From Janthinobacterium sp051380735 (lineage in GTDB: Bacteria > Pseudomonadota > Gammaproteobacteria > Burkholderiales > Burkholderiaceae_D): a DNA stretch of 64,000 bases. The translations under genes were made by a program, and so were the position numbers. How positions within the stretch are numbered: position 1 is the first letter of the stretch; each line of letters begins with the position of its first letter. The notes beneath the pieces are model-generated. The model saw only the letters and a list, made by a program, of their open reading frames with translations, had not been told where the DNA came from and searched no databases. This document shows, piece by piece, positions 34,557 through 44,400 of this stretch. Where the stretch lies: contig NZ_JBNYXQ010000001.1 in the NCBI RefSeq assembly GCF_051380735.1, positions 1,674,001 through 1,738,000 of the forward strand. The letters are read 5' to 3'.

Positions 34557-36142
34557 TGCTGCTCTCCGGGCGATGCCGCAGTGGCGCGCGCCAGCGGCAG
34601 GATAAAGCGAAAAATACCGTGGCTGCCGACTTCGGCCCACAGTTGGCCGCCATGCGCCTCGACGATGCTGCGACTGAGCACCAGCCCCAGTCCCAGGCCA
34701 CTGGCCTTGCTCGATACGAACGGCTCGAACAAGCGCGCCGCCAGGCTGCTGGAAATACCGGGGCCGCTGTCTTCCACCGACAAACGCAGGCGGCCGCCAT
34801 CGAGCCGCTCGGCGACGAGGGTGATGCGGCGCCGGCTGCGCGGCTGGCCCAGCACCGCGTCCTGGGCATTGGCCAGCAGGTTGCGCAGCACCAGTTCCAG
34901 TTGCAACCGGTCGGCATTGATGGCCAGTGGCTGCGGTGGCGCCAACACCAGCTCGATGCCGTGTTCATGAAACTGCGGCATGAACTGGCGCGCGATGCCG
35001 GCGATCAGGGCGCTCGCCTCGACCACTTCGAGCTGCATCGCGCCGGTGCGGAAAAAATCGCGCAGGCGGCGTACCACCTCGGCAGCCCGCCCCGATTCGA
35101 CGATCATGTGGCCGATGGCATTTTGCAGCAAGGCACCATTTTCACCGCGTTCGAGCAGGTACTCGCAGGCCTTGCCGTAGGTTGACAGGGCCGTCAGCGG
35201 CTGGTTCAACTCATGCGCCAGGGCGGCCGCCATTTCGCCGGCGGCGGCCAGGCGCATGGTGTGCTTGAGTTCATGCGACACCTGGCGCACTTCGTCAACC
35301 ACGATGCCGATAAAAAAGCCCACCAGCGCCAGCATGGCGTCGAGCAGCTGCAACTCGTAAAACTGGATATGCACAGCATGCGACCATTTCACCAGCGTGA
35401 TGATGCACAGTTGCAAGGCGAACACGGCCAGCACGGCGCCATACAGGCCCTGGCGCGAAGCAGCCCAGATCACCGGCAGGAACAGGAAATAGAAATGCTT
35501 GTATTCGCAGCGCAAAATGGAGCCGAACACGCTCCACAGCACGAAGCCGCCCAGCGCCATGTAGGCCAGGGTTTCCCAGCGCCAGATGGCGTTGCGCAAG
35601 CGTCCACGGCCTTGCTCGCTGACCAGTACCCAGATCAGCGGCATCGACACCAGCATGCCCACCATGTCGCCAACGCCGAAGCGCAGCAGCGCGATGCCCC
35701 ATTCGCCAGGCGGGATACGCCCCGTCAGCGACAGCAGCGACATGTAACCGACGGCGTTGAACAGGGTGCCGGCCATCACGATGCCGGCCCAGGCCAGCAA
35801 ACGGCGCCGGTTGTCGAACATATTGCTGCTGCTGAAACGGCGGCGCAGGGCCTCGCCTGTCATGCCGTAGCCCAGCACCAGCCAGGCCGAGCAGAGCACA
35901 GTCAACGGCAGGCCGGCCGGCATGCCACGCACCAGCACTTCGGCGCTGAGCAGCGCGACAAACCAGGGCAGCGCGGCCTTGCGGCCATGCATCAGCCAGA
36001 ACACCAGGCCCAACGCAGGATCCGGATTCCAGGGCGTGATGTTCAGGCCATACATCGGATCGATGTAAGTGGCCCAGTCAAACAGCAGGTACAGGCCAAG
36101 AAACGCGGGGTACTGCAGATGGCGGGGCAGGGATGGGCGCAT
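34553..36142 (-). CDS. Sensor histidine kinase with MASE1-like membrane domain
   Basis: A 529-residue sensor kinase. The N-terminal 300 residues form about eight hydrophobic helices with a MASE1-like pattern (DPALGLVFWLMHGRKAALPW). A short linker leads to the dimerisation domain with the phosphorylated His in MAAALAHELNQPLTALSTYG. The ATPase follows: NLLANAQDAV (N box), VEDSGPGIS (G1) and SGLGLGLVLSRSIVEAHGG (G2). This HELNQPL style is that of FixL/DctB-type kinases. It phosphorylates the coupled FixJ-type regulator. The signal is unknown; the membrane-embedded sensor suggests a membrane-sensed or lipophilic one. Confidence 0.9.
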   Translation of the reverse strand: MRPSLPRHLQYPAFLGLYLLFDWATYIDPMYGLNITPWNPDPALGLVFWLMHGRKAALPWFVALLSAEVLVRGMPAGLPLTVLCSAWLVLGYGMTGEALRRRFSSSNMFDNRRRLLAWAGIVMAGTLFNAVGYMSLLSLTGRIPPGEWGIALLRFGVGDMVGMLVSMPLIWVLVSEQGRGRLRNAIWRWETLAYMALGGFVLWSVFGSILRCEYKHFYFLFLPVIWAASRQGLYGAVLAVFALQLCIITLVKWSHAVHIQFYELQLLDAMLALVGFFIGIVVDEVRQVSHELKHTMRLAAAGEMAAALAHELNQPLTALSTYGKACEYLLERGENGALLQNAIGHMIVESGRAAEVVRRLRDFFRTGAMQLEVVEASALIAGIARQFMPQFHEHGIELVLAPPQPLAINADRLQLELVLRNLLANAQDAVLGQPRSRRRITLVAERLDGGRLRLSVEDSGPGISSSLAARLFEPFVSSKASGLGLGLVLSRSIVEAHGGQLWAEVGSHGIFRFILPLARATAASPGEQQ

Positions 36143-36238
36143 AACGGTGTTTTTTTAACGTCCCGCATTATGCATCGCGGCCGCCTGGAGCGCCATCATA
36201 TGTTGCATTTCAAGCACAGACAATAATATTCATGCAAG

Positions 36239-37654
36239 TTATGGCATCACCACGGGCGCCAGCGGCAGGCGCACCTCCACCAGCAGCCCCTGGCCACCAT
36301 CGGCCTGGTGTAGCGCAATGGCGCCGCCATGCCGCGCCACCACCGAGGCGACGATGGACAAGCCCAGGCCGCTACCGGGCTGGTCTTGCTGGGGCGCGCG
36401 AAAAAAACGGTCGAACACGCGCGCATGCAGGGCGGCCGGAATGCCGGGGCCCTGGTCGGCCACGTGCAGTACGGCATGATCACCCTGCGCATGCAGCGAC
36501 ACCGTCACGCTGGCGCCGCGCGGACTGTACTTGATCGCGTTTTCCACCAGATTGTCGATCAGCGACACCAGGCTCTCGCGCTGGCCCGGCACGCACAAGG
36601 GCACGGCAGCCTGCAATTCGAGCTCAATCCCGCCGGCCTGCGCCAGCCAGGAAAGGGCCGCCAGCCGGTCCTGCAGCAAGACGTCAAACGCCTGTGGCGC
36701 CGCCCGTTCCCCGGCTTCGGACGGCACTTCGCTGCGCGTAAGCCGCAGTAACTGCCCCACCAGCCGCGCCGCACGGCTGTTGCTGTTCAATATGCCATCG
36801 AGCAATTCCTGCTGGCGCGGATCGCGCGCCTGCCCCTGCAAGGCCTCGACATTGATGCGCATCGCCGCCAGCGGCGTGCGCAGTTCATGCGTGGCGTCGG
36901 CAATGAAACTGCGTTCGCGCGCGGCGCTGGTGTCGACCCGCTGCAGCAAGGCGTTGATGCTGTCGACCAGGGCGGCAAGTTCGCCATGCGACGGCTTGAA
37001 GGCCAGCGGACGCAGGTCGCGCGGGCCGCGCGCCGACACTTCCTGCGCTACCTTGTGCCACGGCCGCAAGGCCAGGCGGATCGACAGCCAGGCCGGCAAC
37101 AGCAGGAATGGCAGGCTGATCAAGAGTGGCAACAGATAATAGCCGCGTGAATTGATGGTGATGAAAAACTGCCACGGCCCACCAGCTTCCAGGATGGTCA
37201 CGCGGGTGGCGCCCTCGACCACGGTGTGCGTGCGCCACACCTGTCCCTTGATATCGAGCATTTCGGCATCGACCGGGCCGGCGCTGCGGATGCCTGCCGG
37301 CGCATCGACCGAGCGGTAAATCAACTGGCCGTTGCGCCACACCAGGGTGCGCGGCGCGAGCTCGGGCATGCCGCCCGAAGCAAAATCTTCGCGCAGCGCC
37401 TCGTCCATCGCGCGCAGGCTTTCATGCTGGCGCTGCGGCTGGTCGGCCAGGTTGTCGGCCACGTTGGCAATCGCGCGCAGCACGCCATGGCTGATGCTGC
37501 TGTCTTCGTCCGTACCTTCGATCAGCACGAAGGCCACCGCCAGGCTCCACACCACGCTCAACATCAGTACCTGCGCCAGCATCAGGCGGCGCACCAGGGT
37601 CGGCCGGCCCACCATCTGCCAGCAGCGCCGCAGCAGACCGCTCAGCGGCGTCAT
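36239..37654 (-). CDS. OmpR-class sensor histidine kinase (QseC-like)
   Basis: A 471-residue kinase with two membrane helices (about 21-45 and 172-192) around a periplasmic sensor of about 125 residues, then a HAMP-like linker. The H-box is ADATHELRTPLAAMRINVEA, N-box NLVENAIKYSPRGA, G1 VADQGPGIPAAL and G2 GSGLGLSIVASVVARHGG. Its ATG overlaps the response-regulator stop by four bases. Organisation and domain style fit QseC/PmrB-like kinases; the sensed signal is not evident. Confidence 0.92.
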   Translation of the reverse strand: MTPLSGLLRRCWQMVGRPTLVRRLMLAQVLMLSVVWSLAVAFVLIEGTDEDSSISHGVLRAIANVADNLADQPQRQHESLRAMDEALREDFASGGMPELAPRTLVWRNGQLIYRSVDAPAGIRSAGPVDAEMLDIKGQVWRTHTVVEGATRVTILEAGGPWQFFITINSRGYYLLPLLISLPFLLLPAWLSIRLALRPWHKVAQEVSARGPRDLRPLAFKPSHGELAALVDSINALLQRVDTSAARERSFIADATHELRTPLAAMRINVEALQGQARDPRQQELLDGILNSNSRAARLVGQLLRLTRSEVPSEAGERAAPQAFDVLLQDRLAALSWLAQAGGIELELQAAVPLCVPGQRESLVSLIDNLVENAIKYSPRGASVTVSLHAQGDHAVLHVADQGPGIPAALHARVFDRFFRAPQQDQPGSGLGLSIVASVVARHGGAIALHQADGGQGLLVEVRLPLAPVVMP

Positions 37655-38316
37655 GGCGCCTCGCTGTGCTGGTCGATCACATAACCCACGCCGCGCACGG
37701 TGCGGATATAGCCCTCGCCTATCTTGCGGCGCAAATTTCCCATGTGCACATCGAGCGTATTGCTGGCATTGGCCAGGCCACCGGGCAAGATATGTTCTTC
37801 CAGCACGCGGCGCGTGATGACGCGGTTGGCGCGCATCAGCAAGGTTTTCAGCAAGGCATATTCGCTGGCCGTCAGTTCCACTGCGCGTCCCTGCACGCTG
37901 ACCCGGCGCGTCGGCACCTGCAGCATCAGGCCGCGCAGCTCGATGGTATCGCCGTCAAAACCGTAGCTGCGGCGCGCCAGCGCCCGCACGCGCGACAACA
38001 GCTCGGCCAGCACGAACGGTTTCACCAGGTAATCGTCGGCGCCGCCGTCGAGGCCACGCAGGCGCTGCTCGACCGTATCACGGGCGCTGAGGATCAGTAC
38101 CGGCAGGCGCGCCGCGCGCAGCCGCGCCAGCAAATCCAGGCCGTCGCCATCGGGCAGGCCCAGGTCGAGCAGCACCAGTTCGCAACTGTCGTGTTCGATG
38201 CTGCGCGCCGCGTCGTCCAGGGTGCGCACCCACACCACCTGCATGCCCTGGTCGCGCAAGGCAATCCGCACGCCGTTGCCCAGGTCCATATCGTCTTCGA
38301 TCAGCAAGATTTTCAT
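37651..38316 (-). CDS. OmpR-family response regulator (QseB-like)
   Basis: A 221-residue OmpR/PhoB-type regulator. The receiver has MKILLIEDDMDLG, the phosphoacceptor D in VLLDLGLPDGDG, S/T in LSARDTVEQR and K in DDYLVKPFVLAELL. The winged-helix DNA-binding domain ends LDVHMGNLRRKIGEGYIRTVRGVGYV-like, the QseB/PmrA pattern (quoted in part). It is the first gene of a coupled pair with the kinase and is divergent from mipA; the 167-base shared region holds an 11-base tandem repeat at 38366-38387. Confidence 0.93.
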   Translation of the reverse strand: MKILLIEDDMDLGNGVRIALRDQGMQVVWVRTLDDAARSIEHDSCELVLLDLGLPDGDGLDLLARLRAARLPVLILSARDTVEQRLRGLDGGADDYLVKPFVLAELLSRVRALARRSYGFDGDTIELRGLMLQVPTRRVSVQGRAVELTASEYALLKTLLMRANRVITRRVLEEHILPGGLANASNTLDVHMGNLRRKIGEGYIRTVRGVGYVIDQHSEAP

Positions 38317-38365
38317 GAACGGTATTAAACCACCGCAAGCTGAAGAACAGGTAAAGAAAGGCGCT

Positions 38366-38387
38366 TCATGCAATCCTCATGCAATCC
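38366..38387. promoter_or_regulatory. Tandem 11-base direct repeat, candidate response-regulator site
   Basis: TCATGCAATCC occurs twice head to tail without spacing, and a partial TCA follows. OmpR/PhoB-family dimers bind direct repeats spaced at 11 bases, and the divergent regulator gene starts 50 bases away. This suggests control of the regulator itself and of mipA. Confidence 0.55.
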
Positions 38388-38483
38388 TCAGGAAAGGTTT
38401 AGCCTTACTTCAAGGCAACGTTGCATACTGCGCACTGTCAATCGAGCCATACGGGACTCGGTTCTCCACCTGAAGGAACCACC

Positions 38484-39302
38484 ATGCAATCATCCACCCT
38501 GCTGGCCATGGCCGGCCTGCTGTGCTTTCCCCTGTCCGCGCTGGCGGTCGACGATAGTTCCGGCAACACCAGCGGCAACGTGCTCACTGTCGGCGCCGGC
38601 GTGGCAGCCGGCAGCCCCTATGCGGGCGATGACAGAACCCGTGTCATGCCCCTCATCGTGCTCGACTACAGCATGGCCAACGGCTTTTTTGCCAGCACCA
38701 TGCGCGGCCTCGGCTATGGCAGCCAGGCCGGCGCCTTCAGCTACAGCGCCGCGCTGGGCTACCGCGGCGAGCGGGCCGACCACAAGCGCAGCGGCTTGCG
38801 CGGCCTGGCCGGCAGCGACTACCTGAAAGGCATGGGCAAGGTCGAAGGCAATGCCAGCGCCCTGCTGAGCCTGGGTTACTCGCCGCTGCCCGGCGTGCAG
38901 CTGAGCGTGGCCGGCGATATTCCACTCAACCACCGCGAAAATGGCGCCACCTTGCAGCTGGGCGCCAGCGGCCAGGTCTACAGCCGCAACGACAGCCGTG
39001 GCATGCCGCAAGACACGGTCAGCCTGGGCTTGCAAACGAGCTGGGGCGAAAAGAAATACCTGCAAACCATGTATGGCGTGACAGCAGCGCAAGCGGCCAG
39101 GACGGCATTTCGCCAGTACACGCCGAAGGGCGGTTTTTACGAAGCGCAGGCCAGCGTCAGCTGGGGACACCGCATCGATGCACGCTGGCGCGTCAACACC
39201 GTGCTGGGCGTGGAAAGGCGCCTGGGCGACGCAGCAAATAGCCCCGTCGTGCAGCGCAAGAGCGCGCCGATGGGCGCCGTGTATGTCACGTATAGCTACT
39301 AA
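38484..39302 (+). CDS. MipA/OmpV family outer-membrane protein
   Basis: A 272-residue outer-membrane beta-barrel protein. The signal peptide MQSSTLLAMAGLLCFPLSAL ends at ALA-VDD near residue 22. The family features are the N-terminal GAGVAAGSPYAGDD, DYSMANGFFASTMRGLGYG, alternating hydrophobic strands throughout, and the C-terminal MGAVYVTYSY with a terminal aromatic. ATG 38484 follows GAAGGAAC. It is divergent from the OmpR-type regulator. In other bacteria such genes are often adjacent to a QseB-like system and are induced by envelope stress or cationic agents; that role here is inference. Confidence 0.88.
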   Translation: MQSSTLLAMAGLLCFPLSALAVDDSSGNTSGNVLTVGAGVAAGSPYAGDDRTRVMPLIVLDYSMANGFFASTMRGLGYGSQAGAFSYSAALGYRGERADHKRSGLRGLAGSDYLKGMGKVEGNASALLSLGYSPLPGVQLSVAGDIPLNHRENGATLQLGASGQVYSRNDSRGMPQDTVSLGLQTSWGEKKYLQTMYGVTAAQAARTAFRQYTPKGGFYEAQASVSWGHRIDARWRVNTVLGVERRLGDAANSPVVQRKSAPMGAVYVTYSY

Positions 39303-39404
39303 AAACCGCTCGCCATAAGGGAAGCCCGTACGCCATTTCGCCAATTTACAGGGGCAATGGCGCTGGCTAAGATGGGGCCGTTTTCCTGACAACGGCACCC
39401 TTCC

Positions 39405-39938
39405 ATGCAAGCTGCGCACCCTGTTCTGCCACCCCATGCACATGCCACCGAGCATGCTGCAAGTGCGACCGGCAGCGGTCAGGCAACGCTGCAATTGCTG
39501 CTGCCGGTCAAGCACGTCAGCGACATCGTCTACGGCGCGCGCTACGCCAGGCGGCTGCGCGAGTGGGGCATCAATGTCCATGTCAGCCTGCTGCATGTGA
39601 CGCCGCCGCTGGCGCAACATGCCGACGGCACCGCCATCCACGGCCAGCACCAGGACGGCAGCGGCGCCGCCGCGCAATTGATGCGCGAAGCGGGGCTTTA
39701 CCTGAGCCGCTCGCATCTTTCCTTCAGCACCCATATTTTTTCCGGCGAACGCCTGTTCACCATCCTCGATACCGCCGAACTGCTCGGCTGCCATGAAATC
39801 GTTTTGCCGGCGCTGAAAAGCAGCCCATGGCAGCGCCGCTTTGCCGACACATTGGCGCACAAACTGGCGCGCGCCACACGCAGCGCTACCGTGTTGCTGG
39901 CCGACGCCGACGGCTTCGGCGGCCCGCCTGCGGCCTGA
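39405..39938 (+). CDS. Universal stress protein-like (UspA fold), divergent
   Basis: A 177-residue protein with the alternating strand-helix pattern of Usp domains: a first strand QLLLPVKHVSD, a long middle with VHVSLLHVTPP, and the end TRSATVLLADA. The usual ATP site GxxG(S/T) is not convincing (LPALKSSPWQRR lies there), so ATP binding may be lost. The N-terminal 25 residues are His/Ala-rich and may be outside the domain. It lies between mipA and the VirK/YbjX gene on the same strand. Confidence 0.65.
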   Translation: MQAAHPVLPPHAHATEHAASATGSGQATLQLLLPVKHVSDIVYGARYARRLREWGINVHVSLLHVTPPLAQHADGTAIHGQHQDGSGAAAQLMREAGLYLSRSHLSFSTHIFSGERLFTILDTAELLGCHEIVLPALKSSPWQRRFADTLAHKLARATRSATVLLADADGFGGPPAA

Positions 39939-39983
39939 CTTTCCCTGAACTTCGCCCCTTATTTTCTTTCCCAAGGACTGTCC

Positions 39984-40970
39984 ATGACACCAGCAATTAC
40001 TTTGCATGCCGGCCTGACCAATATGCCGCCCGGCCTGGCGCGCCTGCGCGAGCTGCTCAAGCTGCAATTGCGCGCCCGTTTGCAGCAGCGCGAGACACGC
40101 GTCTGGCTGCAACTGCTCAATTCCCATCCCGTCTTCCACGACTTGCTGCAGGCCTATCCGCGCATGGTGCACAAGGTGTACCGGCATTACCTGAGCAAAA
40201 GCCTGTCGTGCCACCAGCGCGTGGCCTTGCTGGTCGACCACTACCGCTTCATCCTGCAACAGGGTTGGGGCAAGCTGATGGTGGATGCGGCCCACCAGCC
40301 GGTGCTGCTCGGTTCGGTCGCAGGCAAGTCTGGCGAGCTGTACCACCTGAATTTGACGTCGCTGTCGCGCATGGACCGCGAAGGCGAAATGGTGCTGCAA
40401 CTGATGCACGGCGGCGAGATGCTGTATGCGGTGGTGTTTACCTTCTTCGGCTGCCGCACGCGCGCGCCGATGGAAGTGGGCGTGCGCGTCGGCTGCATCC
40501 AGGGTCCGAAGGGCCAGGACGGCCTGCGCCGTGTGCGCGAGGCAACGCGTGACCTGCACGGCCTGCGTCCCAAATTCCTGATGCTGCGCCTGGTGCGCCA
40601 GCTGGCCTGGGAGCATGGTTGCCGCACCATGATTTTGGTCGGCAACGACAATCGCGCAGTGCACCATTCGGCGAGGAAAAATGGCCGCCTGCTGGCCGAC
40701 TACAATGGCGTATGGCAAGAACTGGGCGCCCAGGCGCGCCGCGATGGCGACTTTGAATTGCCGTGTGAAAACCTGCCGGCGCCGCTGCTCGCAGAAATCG
40801 CCTCGAAAAAGCGCTCGGAAGCGCGCAAGCGCCACGAACTGACGCTGGCCATGATAGCGACTTTACGTAGCGGCCTGGAGAACCATAGCGTCGCCGCTGC
40901 CCTGCCCGGCATCGCCCCTGCCGCCAACGACGACCGGCATCAGTTTGCACCGGCCGCTGCCGTCGCCTGA
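39984..40970 (+). CDS. VirK/YbjX family protein (DUF535)
   Basis: A 328-residue DUF535 protein. Family blocks visible: LLDHY-type helix ALLVDHYRFILQQGWGKLM, YHLNLTSLSRMDREGEMVLQ, LMHGGEMLYAVVFTFF, then VGCIQGPKG, and LRPKFLMLRLVRQLAWEHGC with HHSARKNGRLLADYNGVW. Members have been linked to resistance to antimicrobial peptides and to virulence, though the biochemistry is unknown. The C-terminal 40 residues are Ala-rich and unconserved-looking. It follows the Usp-like gene by 45 bases; with MipA and the two-component pair nearby, an envelope-defence cluster is plausible. Confidence 0.85.
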   Translation: MTPAITLHAGLTNMPPGLARLRELLKLQLRARLQQRETRVWLQLLNSHPVFHDLLQAYPRMVHKVYRHYLSKSLSCHQRVALLVDHYRFILQQGWGKLMVDAAHQPVLLGSVAGKSGELYHLNLTSLSRMDREGEMVLQLMHGGEMLYAVVFTFFGCRTRAPMEVGVRVGCIQGPKGQDGLRRVREATRDLHGLRPKFLMLRLVRQLAWEHGCRTMILVGNDNRAVHHSARKNGRLLADYNGVWQELGAQARRDGDFELPCENLPAPLLAEIASKKRSEARKRHELTLAMIATLRSGLENHSVAAALPGIAPAANDDRHQFAPAAAVA

Positions 40971-41149
40971 CCTCCTGCCCCGGCAAGCCCGGCGCCCCGC
41001 CCCTGCGCCCAGCCAGCCACACCAGCATCTACCACGGTTTCATCCGCAGCACGCAGACAAAAAGCATGCTCTCCGCATTCCTGTTACGCTAACAAAATCG
41101 GTGGGCACGCAGGTGCACCGTTTTTCCCAACGCTTACAAGGAGGCAGTT

Positions 41150-41380
41150 ATGCGCGTCGATATTTACCGTCGAGCCGAACACGATGGCATTTTTTCCTAT
41201 CTGGCCGTGCCAGAAGGAAAGATCATTCCCGAAGAAGTCACGAGCACCGACTGGCAACTGGAAACCCAGGCCAGCGAAGTAGCCGACGATGCCCAGGCCT
41301 TGCCCGACTACCATATCGAACATCCGCTGCAGCAGATCGCGGCAAAAGGCTATGCGATCACCAGCCTCAAGGATATGTAA
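41150..41380 (+). CDS. Small conserved-looking hypothetical protein
   Basis: A 76-residue acidic soluble protein beginning MRVDIYRRAEHDGIFSYLAV and ending AAKGYAITSLKDM. The ATG has a strong ribosome site (AAGGAGG) and a strong terminator follows. There is no signal peptide or membrane helix, so it is cytoplasmic. I recognise no characterised family. Gene structure gives confidence that it is real. Confidence 0.75.
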   Translation: MRVDIYRRAEHDGIFSYLAVPEGKIIPEEVTSTDWQLETQASEVADDAQALPDYHIEHPLQQIAAKGYAITSLKDM

Positions 41381-41391
41381 GGTTGTACTGT

Positions 41392-41427
41392 AAAAAAAGC
41401 CGGACCTTCACGGTCCGGCTTTTTTTC
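41392..41427. terminator. Bidirectional terminator between the small gene and dnaE
   Basis: AGCCGGACC and GGTCCGGCT are perfect nine-base arms with runs of A before and T after, placed between two convergent genes. Confidence 0.93.
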
Positions 41428-41444
41428 GTTATGGGCTTGACGCC

Positions 41445-44400
41445 TCAGTATTCCACTTCCACTTCCTTCGCCCCCAGTTGCTGCACCAGCGCCGTCTGCA
41501 ATTCATCCGATGGCGCCACCTTCCACTCGTCGCCAAACTGCAGCACGCAACTGACGCCCTGCGGGCTGACCTTGGCCGCGATCGGCAAGCCATCCTGGGC
41601 ACGGTAAGGCATCAATACGTCGCTGATGCGCTTCATGTCGAGCGTGGTCGGCAAGCTCAATCCCAGCTGGCGGCCATACTGCACGCGTGCCGAGATAATG
41701 TCGAAAGCACTCTCGGCCATGATGCGCAAGCCGCCCGAAAAACGGTCTTCCGAGACCTTGCCCACCACCGCCAGGAATTCGTCTTCCTTGAAGATCTTCT
41801 TGTTCTGCTCGAACAGTTCGCTGTACACCGTCACCTCTACCGTGGCGCTCTTGTCGTCCAGGGTGACGATGACGATCTTGCCGCGCTGCGTCATCTGCGT
41901 GCGCAGGCCCGTAATCACGCCGGCCATCATGCGCGGCTCGCGCGACGGCGACAGGTCCGACAGCTTGGTGCGGGCAAAGCGGCGCGCTTCGGGCGCGTAC
42001 GAATCGAACAGGTGGCCGGACAAATAAAAGCCCAGCGCGATCTTTTCTTCCGTCAGGCGCTGCTTGTCGGTCCACGGCAGCGCCTTGACGTACTCGGGCG
42101 GCGCCACCATGTCGCTGTCGTCGCCACCGAACAGGCTGACCTGGTTGGCCGCCTTGGCGGCCTGGTCGGCGCACTCCATGGCAAACGCGACGGAAGCGAG
42201 CAAAATCGCGCGGTCGACCTTCAGGCAGTCGAAGGCGCCGCTGCGTATCAGGGACTCGATGGTGCGGCGGTTGATCTGTTTCTTGTCGACCCGCTTGCAG
42301 AAATCGAACAGGCTGGTAAACGGCCCGCCGGCTGTGCGCGCGGCGATAATGGCCTCGATCGCGTTCTGGCCGGATCCTTTCACGGCGCCCAGGCCATAGC
42401 GGATCTGCGTGACTTTCTTGCCGCTGACGGACGGCGCTTCGCCGCTCGGCGTAAAGCGGTAATCGGATTCGTTGATATCCGGCGGCAACAAGGTCAGCTT
42501 GCAGATTTCCAGCGCGTCTTCCACCAGGATCTTGATCTTGTCGGTGTCGTCCATCGCCAGCGACAAGTTGGCTGCCATGAAGGCGGCCGTGTGGTGCGCT
42601 TTCAGATAGGCCGTGTGGTACGACAGCAAGGCGTAGGCGGCGGCGTGCGATTTGTTGAAACCGTAGCCGGCGAACTTTTCCATCAAGTCGAAGATCTCGT
42701 CGGCTTTTTCAGCCGTCAGGCCGTCTTTGGCCGCACCGGCGCGGAAGATCTCGCGGTGCTCGGCCATCTCTTCGGCCTTCTTTTTACCCATCGCGCGGCG
42801 CAGCATGTCAGCGCCACCCAGCGAGTAGCCGCCGACGATCTGCGCCATCTGCATCACCTGCTCCTGGTACACCATGATGCCGTAGGTTTCGGACAGAATC
42901 GATTCGGTGCGCGGATCGGGGTAGTCAAAGCGCTCGCCGTGCTTGCGTTTGCAGAAGTCGGGGATCAGGTCCATCGGGCCCGGACGGTACAAGGCAACGA
43001 GCGCGATAATGTCTTCGAAGCGGTCGGGGCGCGCGTCTTTCAGCATGCCCTGCATACCGCGTGACTCAAGCTGGAACACGGCCACGGTCTTGGCCTTGGT
43101 CAGCAGCTCGTAGGACGCCTTGTCGTTCAGCGGCAAGGTTGCCAGGTCGAAATTGGCCTGGGCCGGGTCGAGCTGCTTGATATAGCGCACCGCGCGGTCA
43201 AGAATGGTCAGCGTGGTCAGCCCCAGAAAGTCGAACTTCACCAGGCCAACGGCTTCGACGTCATCCTTGTCATACTGCGACACCACGCCCGAATCGCCGC
43301 CCTGCGTGTAGAGCGGGCAAAAGTCCGTCAGTTTTCCTGGAGCAATCAGCACGCCCCCGGCGTGCATGCCGATATTGCGGGTGATGCCCTCGACCTGCTG
43401 CGCCAGGTCCAGCAGCTGCCTGACCTCTTCCTCGTTTTCCTGGCGCTCCTTGAGCAGCGGCTCTTCCTCGATGGCGTCGGCAATGCTGACCGGCTTGCCC
43501 GGCTTGAACGGAATCAGCTTGGAGATGCCATCGCAGAAGTTATAGCCGAAATCCATCACGCGGCCGACGTCGCGGATCGCGCCCTTGGCCGCCATGGTAC
43601 CGAAGGTGGCGATCTGCGAGACCGCCTCCTTGCCGTACAAATCCTTGACGTGCTGGATGACGCGGTCGCGCCCTTCCTGGCAAAAGTCGATATCGAAGTC
43701 GGGCATCGAAACGCGTTCAGGGTTCAGGAAGCGCTCGAACAGCAGATTGTATTGCAGCGGGTCGAGGTCAGTAATGAGCAGCGAATACGCGACCAGCGAA
43801 CCGGCGCCAGAACCCCGGCCCGGGCCCACCGGCACGCCGTTTTCCTTGGCCCATTGAATGAACTCGGCCACGATCAGGAAGTAGCCGGGGAACTTCATGT
43901 TGCAGATGGTATCGGTCTCGAATTTCAGCCGCGCCTCGTAGCGCGGGCGTTCCTTCTCGCGTTTTTCCGGATCAGGGTAGAGCTGCAGCAGCCGCTTTTC
44001 CAGGCCGGCCTGCGATTCGGCAACCAGGAATTCGTCGATTGTCATGCCCGGTGGCGTCGGGAAATTCGGCAGTTGCGGCTTGCCCAGGGTCAGGGTCAGG
44101 TTGCAGCGCTTGGCGATCTCGACCGAATTGGCCAGCGCCGCCGGCAGGTCGGCAAACAGTTCGGCCATTTCAGCCTGCGACATGAAGCGCTGGCTGTCGT
44201 TGAAACGTTTCACACGCTTGGCATTGGCCAGCATCTCGCCCTCGGCAATACAGGTACGCGCTTCGTGGGCAATAAATTCTTCGGGCGAAATGAACTGCAC
44301 CGGATGCGTGGCCACCACCGGCAAGCCCAGCTTGGACGCCAGCGCCACCGCATGGCGCACCTGCGCCTCCTGGTTGGCCTGGCCGCCACGCTGGATTTCA

